Shown: positions 1 through 12,045 of the stretch, in pieces | How positions within the stretch are numbered: position 1 is the first letter of the stretch | Layout: each line of letters opens with the position of its first letter | Assembly: GCF_047663525.1 (NCBI RefSeq) | Contig: NC_092591.1 | Span: forward strand, 27,375,001-27,439,000 | Length of the DNA stretch: 64,000 nucleotides | Reading direction: 5' to 3' | From: Anas platyrhynchos | Taxonomy: Eukaryota; Chordata; Aves; Anseriformes; Anatidae | Position numbers and translations under genes: made by a program | The notes under the pieces: generated by a model | Told to the model about the DNA's origin: nothing | The model's input: the letters and a program-made list of their open reading frames with translations, nothing else | The model's database searches: none

Positions 1-83
1 CGCCAGCACCTCTTTTTCTTCTACCAATGAAAGTACCACCAGCTCTATTTTTTCCACTAGTTTTACCACCACTGGTAGCCCAG
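1..83 (+). CDS. MUC5B: Mucin exon, Thr/Ser-rich (partial at window edge)
   Basis: Reading from base 2 gives [17 protein letters not shown] and onwards, about 60% Ser/Thr as expected for an O-glycosylated mucin segment. The donor is CAG|GTATGT. The exon ends in phase 1, matching the next exon. Its true start lies outside the window. Confidence 0.75.
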
Positions 84-3000
84 GTATGTCACTGTCAATC
101 TCTCTTATTTTTGGAAGATCTTACACTGTTATAAGAGCATTGCTATCATTATCACCAAGTTTATTGTGCTGGTTTCTCAGTCAGGATTACATACTGGGGG
201 ACGAACTCATTGAGAGCATAATTCAGAGAGGGACTTGGGGGTTCTGGTGGTCAAAAGGCTTGCCACGAGCCAGCAGTTTGTGTTTGGAGTCCATAAGCCC
301 AACTGCATTCTGGGCTACGTCAAAAGTGTTGTGACCAGCAAGTTGAGGAAGATTATTGGTCCCCTGTACTCTGCCCTCATGAGGCCCCGCCTGGAATACT
401 GCATCCAGGTTTGGGGCCCCCAGCACGAGAAAGATGTTACCCTTTAGAGTGAGTCCAGAGAAGGGCTACAAAGATTATCAGTGGGCCTATAAAGAGATGT
501 TGAGAGAGCTGGGGATGTTCAGCCTGAAGAAGAGAAGACTCTGGGGAGACCTCATCACAGGGTAAACATGAGGAATCAAGCACAGGGTAATAGGGAATAT
601 AAGGTTATGGTATACTGTGTGTTCCTGCTTGTAGGACACCCGCCATTGCAATCACAAATACAATAGCTTCACAGAAGAACACGTCTGAAAAAAATTATTG
701 AGATTTTTCTTACAATTGTGACAGTGGTGACTCTGAAACTTCTGAAAACATTAGAGCCAAAGATTTTACCATTTACAAAATCCAGATGATACTTGGTGTA
801 GAGTTGTAAGATATCTCTCATCTCCATTTAACAAAAGCGGGTCAAATAGTGGAATGCAACCAAACATTGCCTTTAGTTACCTGAATATTGAACAGTCCCC
901 TGCAGTATGGTGGAATTATTTGAACCAAAACCTGTGCTGTGCTATGAACTAAACTATGTTTTGTGCTTAACAGTATCTACATCTGGTACCTCACAGTCAA
1001 GTCACGTAACAACAAGCACTTCTGCGATTTTCAGTTCTTCCCTCACCACACCTTTCACAACAGAAGCAAGTACAATTGTTACATTAAGCAGACCAACTCC
1101 ATGTTTTTGTCACGTCTCTGGTGATTTTTTTTCTCCTGGTGAGTTTCTTACTTTATGGTTGTAAAAATTTTCATAAGCAATATGAATCCTTAATAGTGTA
1201 TTCAATTACAGACAACTACTCAAGATCACCCATAGATCTTTTAATAGATATATTTTTCACTATTTACTTTGTATTTTCACCTTTTTTTTTTTCCTAAGTC
1301 ATTTCATTGCTCTTTTAATTTCTCCTTCATCTTTTGTCTACAGGGGAAGTTGTATACAACAAAACAGATAGGGCTGGATGTAGTTTTTATTCGCTTTGCA
1401 GCAATGAATGCGAAATTGCCCCATTTCAAGGGCCATGTCCTCCAACAACTCCTTTAACTTCAGAGTCCTCAAAAACAACAACACAAGCCTCCTCATCCAC
1501 AGAACACATATTTTCTTCTGTCTCACCAACCACAGCAACATCCCTCACAACTGCAACAGAAAGAAACTGTACTGATGTCAGTCCTCCACGAAAGGTGGTT
1601 ACTGTTATTTTTTATAATATATGACCTTTGCAAAAACTGCCCAGTGTCTGTCTTCTATTAGCCAATTCAAATCATGTGTTATTTCAGTAACAAAGGTGGT
1701 CATGTTACAAATGGCCTTATAGCACTTAAAACTGGCACCATTAGGCTTTTAAATCCCCTGGAGGTGGAAAAGCTCACTAATATCATGGCAGAGACTTTTT
1801 AAAATAAAAGATTAAAGTGTCATGGCAGTAAGTAGACCTGCTATGAAAATGTTAGAATGGCCTTCCTTCTACAGAGAAGAGAGAATTCCATGATTGTTCT
1901 CAGCTTGCCTGCTCTTAAGGCCTGAAATCATATGCTAACAAATTTCTAATCTGAAATCCTTACCAATCGTGAGAGTCTAACGCAGGTTGACCCAGAATAA
2001 TTAGAGTGAAAGACCACTTAAGAATAAATTATTTATGTATTTTCAGCCTGGAGAGAAATGGACAAGTGAATGCCAGGACTGTGAATGTAACCCACTCAAT
2101 TCTACTGTGCAATGTCAGCCACGCCTATGCCAAATAGTTCAGACACCAATTTGTGAGATAGGATTTGTTTCCACACCTGTATTACCATCAGAAGACCCAT
2201 GTTGTCCTAAATATGAATGCAGTAAGTATTAAAAATACATATGCACGCACCAAGCTACACACTGTGGGAAATAACACTTGCGCTGCTGTTAATATCTAAG
2301 CAGGTTCTATATATATGTAACGTTAACAGCAAAATCTGTTAAATTGTTCTCACTCAGTGAACACACATCAATTTTTTGCTAAATATGCGTTAGAAGTTCA
2401 TCTTAAAACAACACATTATATTCAATGAAGTCTCCTGAGAACTGGAGACTTCGGGTGGAAGAGCAGGATAATACTCTGACCCTACATGTATTTGATGTAC
2501 CTCAAGTCTCTCTGTATCTGGCTATTAAGGTTATTAATGTATTTTACGTTATTAGTGTAATATTGAATCACATTAATATTGGCCTAACTACAGCTAAACA
2601 AAGATGAATAAACATAAGGATGAGCCAGCAGACAGCTTTATATTTAACTGCTAAAGTAGGTAACATGAAGCAACAAAGTGAATCATAGTCAGTAACTGAA
2701 GCACAAAAAAACATAATTACACATGCTATTGTAGAACACGGATGAAAAATTAACAATCCAGTGTGTATATATGTTTATATATGTATATTTTTTATAAATG
2801 AAACAAAACCAAAAGATAACCATAATTTAAGCCTGAAGCAGGGAGATCAAGTTTTCCATAATCTCTGCGTTTTTAACAAACCTTGATAACATCTTGACTT
2901 CTCTGAAAATCTCACAACTTAAGTTTACTTTGAATTTTTTGTTGTTTTTCAGTACGAATACCCAACATCTGTGTGGTCAATCGCACAATGTATACGGTAA

Positions 3001-6000
3001 GAACGTGATACTTACAATGCCCTATTAACAGAACTGAAATGTACACCCTTTCCACCACAAAAGCCCTTGAGAAAATTATTTTCCCAATTCATTTCATGTC
3101 ATTCCATCCTTAACTCTAAACTGAATGTGTTTTTTTCTTTTTCTAATGTCAAAACCAAAACTGTCCCAGAAGAGTTCCTCAAGATGGAGTGTAAAACAAG
3201 AGTGTGCCATTTAAAAAAAAAAAAAAAAAAAAACTAGTTGTGGATTTTTTTTTTATTTTCTTTTTTTTTGCAGAGGGTCTAATGCATCACCTGAGCTCAG
3301 CCATTATTTGAAATAAGCACTGAAAGCCTTCAAAAATAAAGCCAGGATTTTTGCGTTAATTGATATGTAAATATTTTGCTGAAATTGGTACCTACGTCTT
3401 TTTCAAAATTTAAACAGCAGCACCACAGCCTTGTGGGAATGCATTTTAAAAAGACTAAAATCCACCTGTAAATTTGTATCACTGCTTATGTATGTATCTC
3501 CAATTATTTTAATCTCCATTTGTAAGTTATAATTGTTTTATAACCTCTGAAAATGTCTTATATGAGAAAAAAAAATCTTAAATGGAGCATTGAAAAACTG
3601 GTAAAATACTGAGGTCATACAAACCGGTCATACCTGCATTTTATTACTTTTTTTATATCACTTTCTTTAGATTCCTCCTAATGTTTTCTGGTAAAGCATA
3701 AGATCAAACAATTCTGTGTTCAAAGAGAATTGAGAAACTCATGTTTCCATTTCAGCAACCATTAATGGTACACAGCAGTGCTTTCAATCCTGCCAGTAAA
3801 TTATAAGGACGCTGTTTAGATTTAATGTTGTTCCCATCCCCTCTCTCTTCCAGCCTGGAACGTCCATACCAATTGATTCATGTAAGAATTGTACCTGCAG
3901 TTCTGAAAAGGATCCAGTGACTAGTGCCAATATTGTGCAGTGTGAACCAGTGCAATGTGAAACATCTTGCCCACTGGTGAGTTCTGATTCTCTAGGATGT
4001 CCCATCAGCCCTCAATTTAATAATTTAATAAGACTATTCAATTCAATTTAATTACTCAATAAGACTAGAATTAGCCGTCAACAACTCAACATACTTTCTC
4101 TTTCATCTCTATGCGAGTAGGGACATGAATATAAGATTGAGGATGGAGACTGCTGTGGGAAGTGTGTTGAAGTAGCTTGCAAAATCAAACTAAGTAACAA
4201 CACTATTCAAGTGCTCAACGTAAGTATTCTATTCAATTTCATATCTCAATTTCATATCTCAATTAATCAATATGTCCCTGCCTAGTAAGAATCTGTTTAA
4301 CATTGAAATTACTCTGAGAACTACACAGTTTTCTGAAGATTCACTTGGAAAAAGAATTCTTGATATTTGCGATTAACTGGGTAATGGTAACTATTTAGAT
4401 CTAGGATTTCAGCTTTTAAGCAAGCCAGCTTGCAAAATTTGGCTTTTCCCATTTACCGCTTGAAAGAACTTCAGATGCATCTCAAAGTCATTGAAGTGTG
4501 AGACCTTAATCAGCTAGACATTTTTGAAGTAACCATACTATACTTGATCTCAATGGATTTTTTTTCTCTTCAAATCATAGGTTGATGAGACTCTGCCACT
4601 TGATCTCTGCAACTACTACAAATGTGAAAAAATTGAAGATCAATATGTTACAGTCCAAACTAAAAGAGTGTGCCCTGAATTCGATCCAACAGAGTGTGAT
4701 CCTGTAAGTTTTAATCAATTCTTCATGTATCAAATGCAGCTTAAAAGCTCAAAGGAGGCAGGGAAGAAAGAAAGAATGCAACAAATCACTTTCATTAAAG
4801 TTGCAGAATGAAATTAATTTTGCTGTAACGATACTATTGAGAGAAACATACTATTTTTATGTGAGCCTACAAGGATTCAAGACTTCTGTGGTGTGGACTC
4901 AGCCAGTAAGACACCCATGGTTTCGCTCTGTTCATCACAGAGGAGCCTTCTTCCTAGTATTAGTAATGTTAACTGGTATTCATACTCCTGATTGTCATCC
5001 ATGCTTTAACACAAATCCTCCTTCTTTATTTCTGCAAAGGATGAAACAGAGACTACTCCTGATGGCTGCTGCAAGATATGTAAACGTAAGTAATACTGTG
5101 TTCATGTTTTCCACTTCTGAACAGCTATATTCAACTTCTGTCTATATTCAGGTGGAAGGAAGGATTCATCACTCCCCCATTTTTCACTTATTCTATTTAT
5201 CAAGACCCTTTGTTTCAGTTTCTTCAAAAGGAAAAAGCAAATGTTTGCCTGATATTGAATACCACAACTCAAGCCACCGATGCTCAAGCCTCAGCACTAT
5301 CTTCCAAATACACTGTACAGCTGAGATCAAAGAATAACTTGAAATCCCTAAACACATTACACAGTATCCCCTACTGTTGCATACTGTACATATATTCTCA
5401 ATAATAAGACCTCATGCACAGTGAAGTTGTTTAAGCATGTAGTTCTAAACTGGAGGTTTGAAGCATCTGTTTATTTTTTTCTGTTCTTCTGAAGCTACAA
5501 ACTGCAAAGTTTACAGCACAAAAACAGTGATCCGACATGAAGACTGTGAATCTTCTGAACCTGTTGAGCTGGCCTCTTGTCAAGGGACTTGTCCTGGCTC
5601 CTCTGTGTAAGTTCCCAAAAAAATAATTTAGCATCCCTTTAGCTTCATTTGTAGTGTGGTTTCTGTTAACTTAATCACAGAATAGCAACAAAGTTAACAT
5701 GTTCACAATTCCATTGAGTAGAATCATACTCAAAGAACAGTTTTGCTATTGAAAATATAAGTTATTAAAAATCACAGTCATAAGGTAGTGAGGGAGGGGA
5801 GTATGTGTGAAAAAAGTCACTACGGGGTTCTTGGGTGTTGATTTTTAATGAGAATATATGCCTTCTTTTTCTGGCAAAATGCAGGTATTCTTTTGAAGCA
5901 AACCAGATGCAACATGAATGTAGTTGCTGCCAGGAGTTCAGCAGCCAAACAAGAGAGGTGACCCTGACTTGCCAAAATGGAACAAGCATAAATTATAACT

Positions 6001-6098
6001 ATGTCTATGTGGAACAGTGCCAGTGTATGAATGCATGCACTTCACAGATCTCTCAAATAGATGATTACCAATCAAAAATCAGTGAAAAACTGACATGA
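1..6098 (+). CDS. MUC5B: Gel-forming mucin, 3' part of MUC5B (11 exons, 5' end outside the window)
   Basis: Secreted polymerising mucin; the bird MUC5B product is the alpha subunit of ovomucin. Coding exons read by eye: 1–83, 974–1138, 1344–1594, 2047–2221, 2953–2996, 3854–3976, 4121–4219, 4581–4703, 5040–5085, 5495–5606 and 5885–6098. All have GT/AG borders and the phases join without a break. In order they give Thr/Ser-rich mucin sequence, a [21 protein letters not shown] module typical of MUC5B/MUC5AC, a short Thr-rich stretch, two VWC-type cysteine modules ([14 protein letters not shown] and [15 protein letters not shown]) and a C-terminal cystine knot with 11 cysteines, ending at TGA 6096–6098. 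MUC5B is preferred over MUC5AC or MUC2 because TOLLIP is the next conserved gene. Family members normally carry a D4 domain between the YNKTD module and the first VWC; none is present here. Confidence 0.85.
190..600 (+). mobile_element. CR1 LINE fragment in mucin intron
   Basis: The plus strand encodes a decayed end of CR1 ORF2: [16 protein letters not shown], then [20 protein letters not shown], then the CR1 3' part rich in GAAGAAGAG. It sits in the intron between the 1–83 and 974–1138 exons, in the same orientation as the gene. Stops and frameshifts show it is inactive. Confidence 0.85.
974..1138 (+). CDS. MUC5B: Mucin exon, Ser/Thr-rich tail plus start of CFC module
   Basis: The acceptor is TTAACAG and the donor CCTG|GTGAGT. 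It reads [18 protein letters not shown] and onwards into [16 protein letters not shown], the start of the small cysteine module that precedes D4 in MUC5B. It begins and ends in phase 1. Confidence 0.8.
1344..1594 (+). CDS. MUC5B: Mucin exon, YNKTD cysteine module and Thr-rich spacer
   Basis: The acceptor is TTTTGTCTACAG. It reads [19 protein letters not shown], continues through a Thr/Ser-rich spacer and ends CTDVSPPRK. In mammalian MUC5B a sequence like CDNAIPLRQ at this point leads straight into the D4 domain. The donor is taken as AAG|GTGGTT, which is weak, but it leaves phase 0 and joins the next exon in frame. The frame stays open to a stop at 1622–1624 if the donor is not used. Confidence 0.75.
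1595..2046 (+). other. MUC5B: Short mucin intron where D4 exons would be expected
   Basis: A 452-base gap between the YNKTD exon and the VWC exon. I looked in all frames for VWD, C8 or TIL sequence and found none. It looks like ordinary AT-rich intron. Confidence 0.6.
2047..2221 (+). CDS. MUC5B: Mucin exon, VWC-type module
   Basis: The acceptor is TATTTTCAG and the donor GCA|GTAAGT. It reads [18 protein letters not shown] and onwards to [10 protein letters not shown], matching the human MUC5B segment PGERWVSNCQSCVC...ENPCCPETVC downstream of D4. Starts in phase 0, ends in phase 1. Confidence 0.85.
2222..2952 (+). other. MUC5B: Mucin intron, nothing recognised
   Basis: AT-rich intron with a short TATATG-rich patch near 2763–2790. 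No repeat family or exon recognised. Confidence 0.6.
2953..2996 (+). CDS. MUC5B: Mucin micro-exon between VWC-type modules
   Basis: A 44-base exon with acceptor TTTTTCAG and donor ACG|GTAAGA. It reads [15 protein letters not shown] and joins the exons on either side in phase. Too short to be called as an ORF alone; supported by splice sites and phase. Confidence 0.8.
2997..3853 (+). other. MUC5B: Mucin intron with poly-A and T-rich tracts
   Basis: Holds an A-run of about 21 at 3213–3233 followed by two T-rich tracts near 3246–3271. A sequence TTTTTTTTTGCAG inside it resembles a splice acceptor, but what follows has no mucin-like frame. Confidence 0.6.
3854..3976 (+). CDS. MUC5B: Mucin exon, second VWC-type module
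   Basis: A 123-base exon in phase 0 with acceptor CTTCCAG and donor CTG|GTGAGT. It reads [17 protein letters not shown] and onwards to VQCETSCPL, the usual CxxCxC spacing of mucin VWC modules. Confidence 0.85.
4121..4219 (+). CDS. MUC5B: Mucin exon, end of second VWC-type module
   Basis: A 99-base exon in phase 0. It reads [20 protein letters not shown], matching the GFEYKRVAGQCCGECVQTAC segment of MUC5B, then [13 protein letters not shown]. The acceptor CGAGTAG has a CT-rich tract 15–30 bases upstream; the donor is AAC|GTAAGT. Confidence 0.85.
4581..4703 (+). CDS. MUC5B: Mucin exon before the cystine knot
   Basis: A 123-base exon in phase 0. It reads [20 protein letters not shown] and onwards to [11 protein letters not shown], aligning with LNETWVNSHVDNCTVYLCE of MUC5B. 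The acceptor is AAATCATAG and the donor CCT|GTAAGT. Confidence 0.85.
5040..5085 (+). CDS. MUC5B: Mucin micro-exon, GCC(K)xC motif
   Basis: A 46-base exon reading [15 protein letters not shown]. It matches the TGCCYSCE segment just before the cystine knot. The acceptor is CTGCAAAG and the donor AAC|GTAAGT; it ends in phase 1. Confidence 0.8.
5495..5606 (+). CDS. MUC5B: Mucin exon, first half of C-terminal cystine knot
   Basis: Reads [18 protein letters not shown] and onwards to [10 protein letters not shown]. The C...C...CxGxCPG pattern is diagnostic of the mucin CTCK domain, which forms disulfide-linked dimers in the ER. The donor is TGT|GTAAGT; it ends in phase 2. Confidence 0.9.
5885..6098 (+). 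CDS. MUC5B: Mucin last exon, second half of cystine knot and stop
   Basis: The acceptor is AAATGCAG. It reads [20 protein letters not shown], then [16 protein letters not shown], matching YSAEAQAMQHQCTCCQE...CGCTPFC of MUC5B. All 11 CTCK cysteines are present. A 20-residue polar tail follows, with TGA at 6096–6098. Confidence 0.9.
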
Positions 6099-6580
6099 TC
6101 ATTGCCAAAAGAAAACAGAGCCTAGGGAAGCTAGAATCACATCTTCCTGAAAAATAACCTGCACTTCTTCTTTAACTGATACTATTTCAGTTTGTTATCT
6201 TTTATCTTACTTTATTTTTTTTGTAAAAACAGGTTTTTGTTTTGTTTTGTTTTATTTAAATGATACAGTTTTAAAAGTGAAAAATAAATGACCATGCAAA
6301 ATATCTTGCTGTACATTATGGAAATAGGTCAGTATGTATCAGTGCGATCACAGATCACAAAATTGACTTTCTACAAAAAGACTAAAAGGGCTCTAAAAAT
6401 AAAACCAGGAAACAGTGTAGCTACATTGCACTTAACTCTTGTGACTAGAGAAAGTTTTATTGGATAGCATTTTCATGGATGTAATGCTCTTGACAGACAT
6501 CACACAGTGACAGAGAAAAGACTGTTTTGCTGTTCATTTTGTCTCTTATTTGATCAATAAAACTTTCAGCATTTTTCAAA
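6099..6580 (+). other. MUC5B: Mucin 3'UTR with candidate poly(A) signals
   Basis: AATAAA occurs at 6283–6288 and again at 6556–6561, with T-rich sequence nearby. Either could end the transcript; the second would give a 3'UTR of about 480 bases. Confidence 0.55.
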
Positions 6581-9500
6581 TGCATGAGTGGTGACTTTGA
6601 TACTTGTGTTCACTATCTAAATGATGGGAAGTTAATGACAGCAGAGTTCTCTTTTTTTGTTGTTGTTGGTGGTTTTATAAGATCAGATTGGTGTAATCTC
6701 AGTTTCCTGTATTATCTAAAAGTTTTTGAATGGATTTACACTGGAGAGAAATGTGGCTGCATTTTCCCACAGCAGTTCATCATGTTCACCTGCACTGTTT
6801 GGAGCATTTACCATACCAGTATCTGTTACAACACAGAGCCTGATATCTAACCTAAAGGCTTGGCTGAAAAACAAAGGAGGAACTGATTGATCAAATAATT
6901 ACACATTTTATACGTGTTTATTTAGAAGTGGAATTCAATCCCTGACTGAAATCAGTAGCACCCTCTCTATTGGCCTTCTCAGGCAGGACCTGATCTCATA
7001 TTGGGATTATACAGAGGGAGGCTATACATTTTAGCATTGAACTCCATATCATAAGTACAGTTTGCCAGACCCACAGCGGGAGCAAAGGCTTCAAGCAGGG
7101 TTACTACCTATGACAGCAGAGCAGACAGTACTTCCTGCGCCTTCTCTGATAAGGCCACTTGTCATTGGGAACAGGGGCTGGAGCCAGACCAGCCCTGCTC
7201 TGCCTGTTCCACAATTTCACCACTGCATTCTCAGACCCTGAACCCCAGGTATCACTCTGAGGAGACATCAGAAGAGCAACTGGGGGTGTCAAGCAGTTTG
7301 ACAGCTTCCATGCAGCTTTCCCTATCTCTGGCTTCTGCAGTGTTTAGAGCTTTGGGCATATCATGACAGGAACAAAGTGAGCCTGCTGGAATCTAGAACT
7401 GTGGTGGCATGCATAACCAGCACACCTGCCACGGGAGGGCTTGCTGTAAGAGGCATTCACATACACCGGCCATGTGAAACCTGGCATTATAATGCTGAGC
7501 TAGCAATCAAAATTTGGGTTGGGCAAATCAATGCCTGCAGAGTTCACAGGTCACTGGGTGCAGAACTCAAAATCCCAGGACAGTAACATTAAAAAAAAAA
7601 AAAAAAAATCTAAACACTTCTGAAACTGCCTTTGAGCTCAGACTGAAACCAGTGAAATTTGGGTGCATTTCCCCTTCCTCTCCACCTCCCTAATCCCTAT
7701 ACTCCAGGTGTTTAGTACCATGTTCACAGTTTACAAAGCTTCCTTAACTTTTCCTGGGCTGCTGGTTTTCCTGAATTGTTAGTACTGTGTTAGCACATTA
7801 ATAGGACGTTCCAGTTCGAGTCTTAAGCTGCCCTCTAATGGTCATTTACTTTTCTAAGAACTAACACAGGACCTATTTCCTTAATTCTACTGGGGACATT
7901 AAGCTTCACAGAGCATCTTCATCCATCAGAGATCAGTAACAGTAGCAGTTAAAAATATTTTAATTGAATGTAAACTATGGAAGATGTAGAGGTTATTCCT
8001 CAAAGCTGGATACCAAATGAGATCTCACTGGGGTCCTCAATGGGAACGTACCACATTCCACATTCATGGGGAAAAAAAAAAAAAACAAAAAAACACCATA
8101 ATTGACAGGCCAGAAAATATGAGTGTAGTTCAGGTGTGGTGTTTTGTGTTTTTGTTTGTTTGTTGTACTTTAAAACCAGTCCTTTGGAAAATGCTAGAGA
8201 CCACTGAATTTTGTCTGATGTCCTTAAAATACAGTTTCTCATTTTTTAAGGGAATTTTCTCCTCTTGATATTCCCACATTATGCGCTCTCTTCAAAGTTT
8301 GCTTGGGACTCGGAGAAAAATTGAGAAATAGGAAAATTCACCATAATAAATGGAAGCTGTTCTCAGTTTACAGCATCAATTAAATTTCATCTAGTCTTTT
8401 AAATTATTTTTAGTCTATTTGGCTATTTTCTAGTCCTCCATCTGACTGAACATTGTCAATAGTTTCTATTTTGGAAAGCCTAGAGCAAGCATAAGTAATC
8501 AATGTGGAAGGCAAAGGGCCTTATAAATGAATGCTGTGCAAATATCTCATCCAGTTCAATTCGGTGATAACTAAGTTTTGTTCTCCCAGTTATGAACTAT
8601 GGCTACATATTATGGACGTTCCTTTGAAACTTGCAAGTGTCTTATGTGTAAGTACTACAGTTCCACAAATACACCAGCTTTTACCGAGCACTTATATTTG
8701 CTCAGTTCTAATGCGAGATCAGACAATAAAACCTTTAAATTAGTTGCAAATGGGACATACCTAAATTATCAATACAGTCAAAACAAATCTCCACAGATTT
8801 GTTTAAGTGTCAGAACATTGCCACATCAATAAATTGCACTAACTGGGTAGTTTCACCATATATGCATATTACTACACGACCTCCCCTAATGCAGAAGTCC
8901 ACCATAGTTAGTTATGAATTTACTATAGAATAGAAATTACTTGTCTATTTCCTAATGTAGACAAATGTTTTTCTGTGTTAAGTTTACGTGAAACATCAGT
9001 GTACTTCATTATGGTAAATATAGGCTGAAAAGTCTGTTTCAGTTTCAGGTTATTTTGATATCCCCCCACAAATTTTTAAACCTCATGCTACAGGCCATAT
9101 GCTGATTTTTAATTAGAGCTGTGAAAAAAATAAATCTCATTTTGCAACTTTCTCTTACCAGTACTATAAAAAAGGACACAAGGCATGTACCTCACAGGGT
9201 TATTTTCTGTGCAATGATCTCAGCATCAGTTTCTGCCAGCAGCAGTACATAGGCTGGACTGACTGCCAGCCTTATTCCTGTTAGGGTTCAAATGAAAATT
9301 AAATATGCAAGAGGATATACATGTATATTACAGCTTTCTATGTGTGGTTAATTACCAATTAAGAATACATAGTTGATGGTTAAACACCTGAAAAATCTAA
9401 CAATAACCTGAAGTTTCTCATGCAGCAGTGCTTACCACATGATCTGCAATGAAAACGGGCCTGATCCAAAACAGTAAATTTTGTGAAAATATCCTTTTGA

Positions 9501-11779
9501 TACCAGGCTGATTTGAATCAAACCCCGCATTTAAGGAAAAAGACAGGCAATGTTGTTTACATTGCTAAGTACCTCACCCCTGAAAGTGCTGATCCAGTTC
9601 TATTAATACAAACAAGCTTAGGTACTACAGCCTTATTCTCATGACTAAATTGTGTAGATGTGCTACTCAATTGCCATAAGAAAGCTGCTTCTTAAACACT
9701 TCTCAGATTTGTTGGAAGCATTACTATTTCTTGGCTGCATACACATCTCTTTACAAAAGAAGGTTGCAGCACACAATATGGAAATCCATTTTCCTTCTCT
9801 CTCTAATTAGACTGTTTTTCAACATAACATACTAAACAGTGATGGGAAACAGGACATGAGAAATCCCTTGCAATCAGATTATCATCCACATAGAATTTCT
9901 CATTTTCTCACCTATTTTAAGTTCTTACAGTATCTAAACTGTACATGAACGTGCCCTTTCTAACCAATTAGAGATTTTAATGGTATGCAATTAAATTCAA
10001 ATTTACGCTTTGTAAAAACAACTCAAGTAGTAATTTTCTTCATAACGTTAAGAATAGTTAGAAGTACTAGTAAAAAAATGAACATTTTTCAACACTTCAC
10101 TGCAACTCGAAGTAAAAAATATTAAAAATAGCAATACCCTCATCCCTCTTGTTTACGAGTTTCTCCATATTTTCTGGCACCACATAAGTTAGAACGAATT
10201 TAGAACTTATTACAAAATTCCATGCCATTAAAACCATGCTGTCATAGCCTTTTAAGTTTTATATTTTCTTCAGTAGTTATACTGCAGCGCTGGAACTGCG
10301 TATCTGATTCCTCTTTCTGTTCTTCAATGCCTCTCACTATCAGCAAAAAAGCAATCTTTGTGTGATGATCAAAAAACATGAGGCAGACTGATAAAAACTT
10401 TTGTAATCAGTCTGTTGTTTGAGTTTGAACACACCTACAGCAGACCGGTATTTTCATTCTGTAAATTTTTATTAAATGAAGTAATCAAGCCCTAAACTAA
10501 ACTGAAACTGTTGCCAGTTTACTTGTACAAGATTAAATTTTAAAAAGAATCTAGTGATAATAAGCAAGCTTATTTGACACTGCTTTGATAAAGAACAGAA
10601 TAAATACTGTTTATAAAGGGAATTCCATTTTGTGAGCTGGCTCTAAAGAGATGCTACAACACATGTTTTAAAAATTACTTAGTGCTTCATTTCTTTTTAT
10701 GTTTTAAAATAAGCGAATTAAGCATTTCATATTAACCTGAATCCACCACATTAAGCTGAGTACTATCACAGAAATTGTACATTGTAGACCATGACCAAGA
10801 GCCAAACTACTGAAACTAATCCAAAAAGAAACACAGACAGCACAGACACAGAAGGTGAACAGCACAGTGAGTTAAAAAATACAATAAACTTACTTTATAA
10901 TTGGAATAAATTTAAAGTAAATTCAATCATCCCTCATTCACTTCCAATGAAGACTGCATTACAATTTAAAAGGTTGCTCAGTCTGCTTCATATTCCAGAT
11001 TATCACACTCAATACTTTAAAAATATGTTCTAAATGAATTCTTCAAATATTTCATACAGCAATATTTTCATGGTTCTCCCACACATGGAAATACAAATGT
11101 AACGAAGATCAATTTCAATCTACTTGCTTCTACAACCTCACTATTGCAATTTATTTGCAGCTTTTTCTTCAAAAGTTATGGTGTACTATAAAGTACAGCC
11201 TGTTTTCCTTACAAAATTAATTCTACATTTTGGCAAATAGAAAAACAACAACAACAACCTTCTGGTGTATACAAACAGTAGTATGGAAATAGTTCAATTT
11301 GGGTTTCTGAACAAGCTTACTGAAAACCTGGGAGAGAAGGCTGAAATCGCCAGTAGGCTACACCTTAAAACTGCTAATAATACTTATTCTTCCTGCTTAC
11401 TCTAAAACAAACAAACAAACAAAAAACAACAACTCATATTTGCATTTCTTCCTAGAGGCCCTGTTTTCACTGATATACTTACATGTTTTAAGAATTCAAA
11501 ATACACTGTTTTCTCCTTACACCCCCAAATTGCATCACTGGTTGATAAGCACTGAAATGAAAACGCTAATAAATACTAACATGTTAAATAGATGTTTTCG
11601 CAATCACAGGAACACCAGCATTTGCTTAGTAAAATAATTCTCACGTTCCTCATCTCTCACAGTGTGCTGAAGAAATGTAAGAGCAAATGGTAAGTTTCAG
11701 AACTCAAATCAGGATAGGCACTGCCACTCAATGGTTACAAGAAGGCACGATTTGAACTCGATTTCATTTCAAACTAGTT
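6581..11779. other. Intergenic DNA between mucin and the ITPRIPL1-like locus
   Basis: AT-rich, with short A-runs (7592–7608, 8073–8085) and CAAA repeats near 11407–11430. Open frames here are short, lack family resemblance and look like chance. No exon, RNA gene or recognised repeat of size. Confidence 0.6.
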
Positions 11780-12045
11780 ACAGAATCACACAGAATCACA
11801 GAATTTCTAGGTTGGAAGAGACCTCAAGATCATCGAGTCCAACCTCTGACCTAACACTAACAAGTCCTCCACTAAACCATATCGCTAAGTTCAACGTTTA
11901 AATGTCTACTAAAGACCTCCAGGGATGGTGACTCACCACTTCCCTGGGCAGCCCGTTCCAATGCCTCATAACCCTCTCGGTAAAGAAGTTCTTCCCAATA
12001 TCCAATCTAAAACACCCCTTGTGCAACTTTCGCCCATTCCCCATG
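11780..12045 (-). mobile_element. CR1 LINE 3' end, minus orientation
   Basis: Opens with the inverted CR1 tail repeat CACAGAATCACAGAATTTCT, followed by GGTTGGAAGAGACCTCAAGA and the conserved CCTCCAGGGATGGTGACTC block. This is the 3' end of CR1 read on the opposite strand. Confidence 0.9.

Noticed and set aside
3240-3300. Acceptor-like T-rich tract ending in GCAG at 3273
   Set aside because: The following sequence has no mucin-like frame and the flanking exons already join in phase.
4801-5337. A 178-codon plus-strand open frame across mucin DNA
   Set aside because: It crosses a mucin intron and the micro-exon 5040–5085 in the wrong frame; the spliced mucin frame fits homology and phase.
10791-11033. 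An 80-codon plus-strand frame
   Set aside because: Low-complexity start, no splice support or family resemblance; length is compatible with chance.
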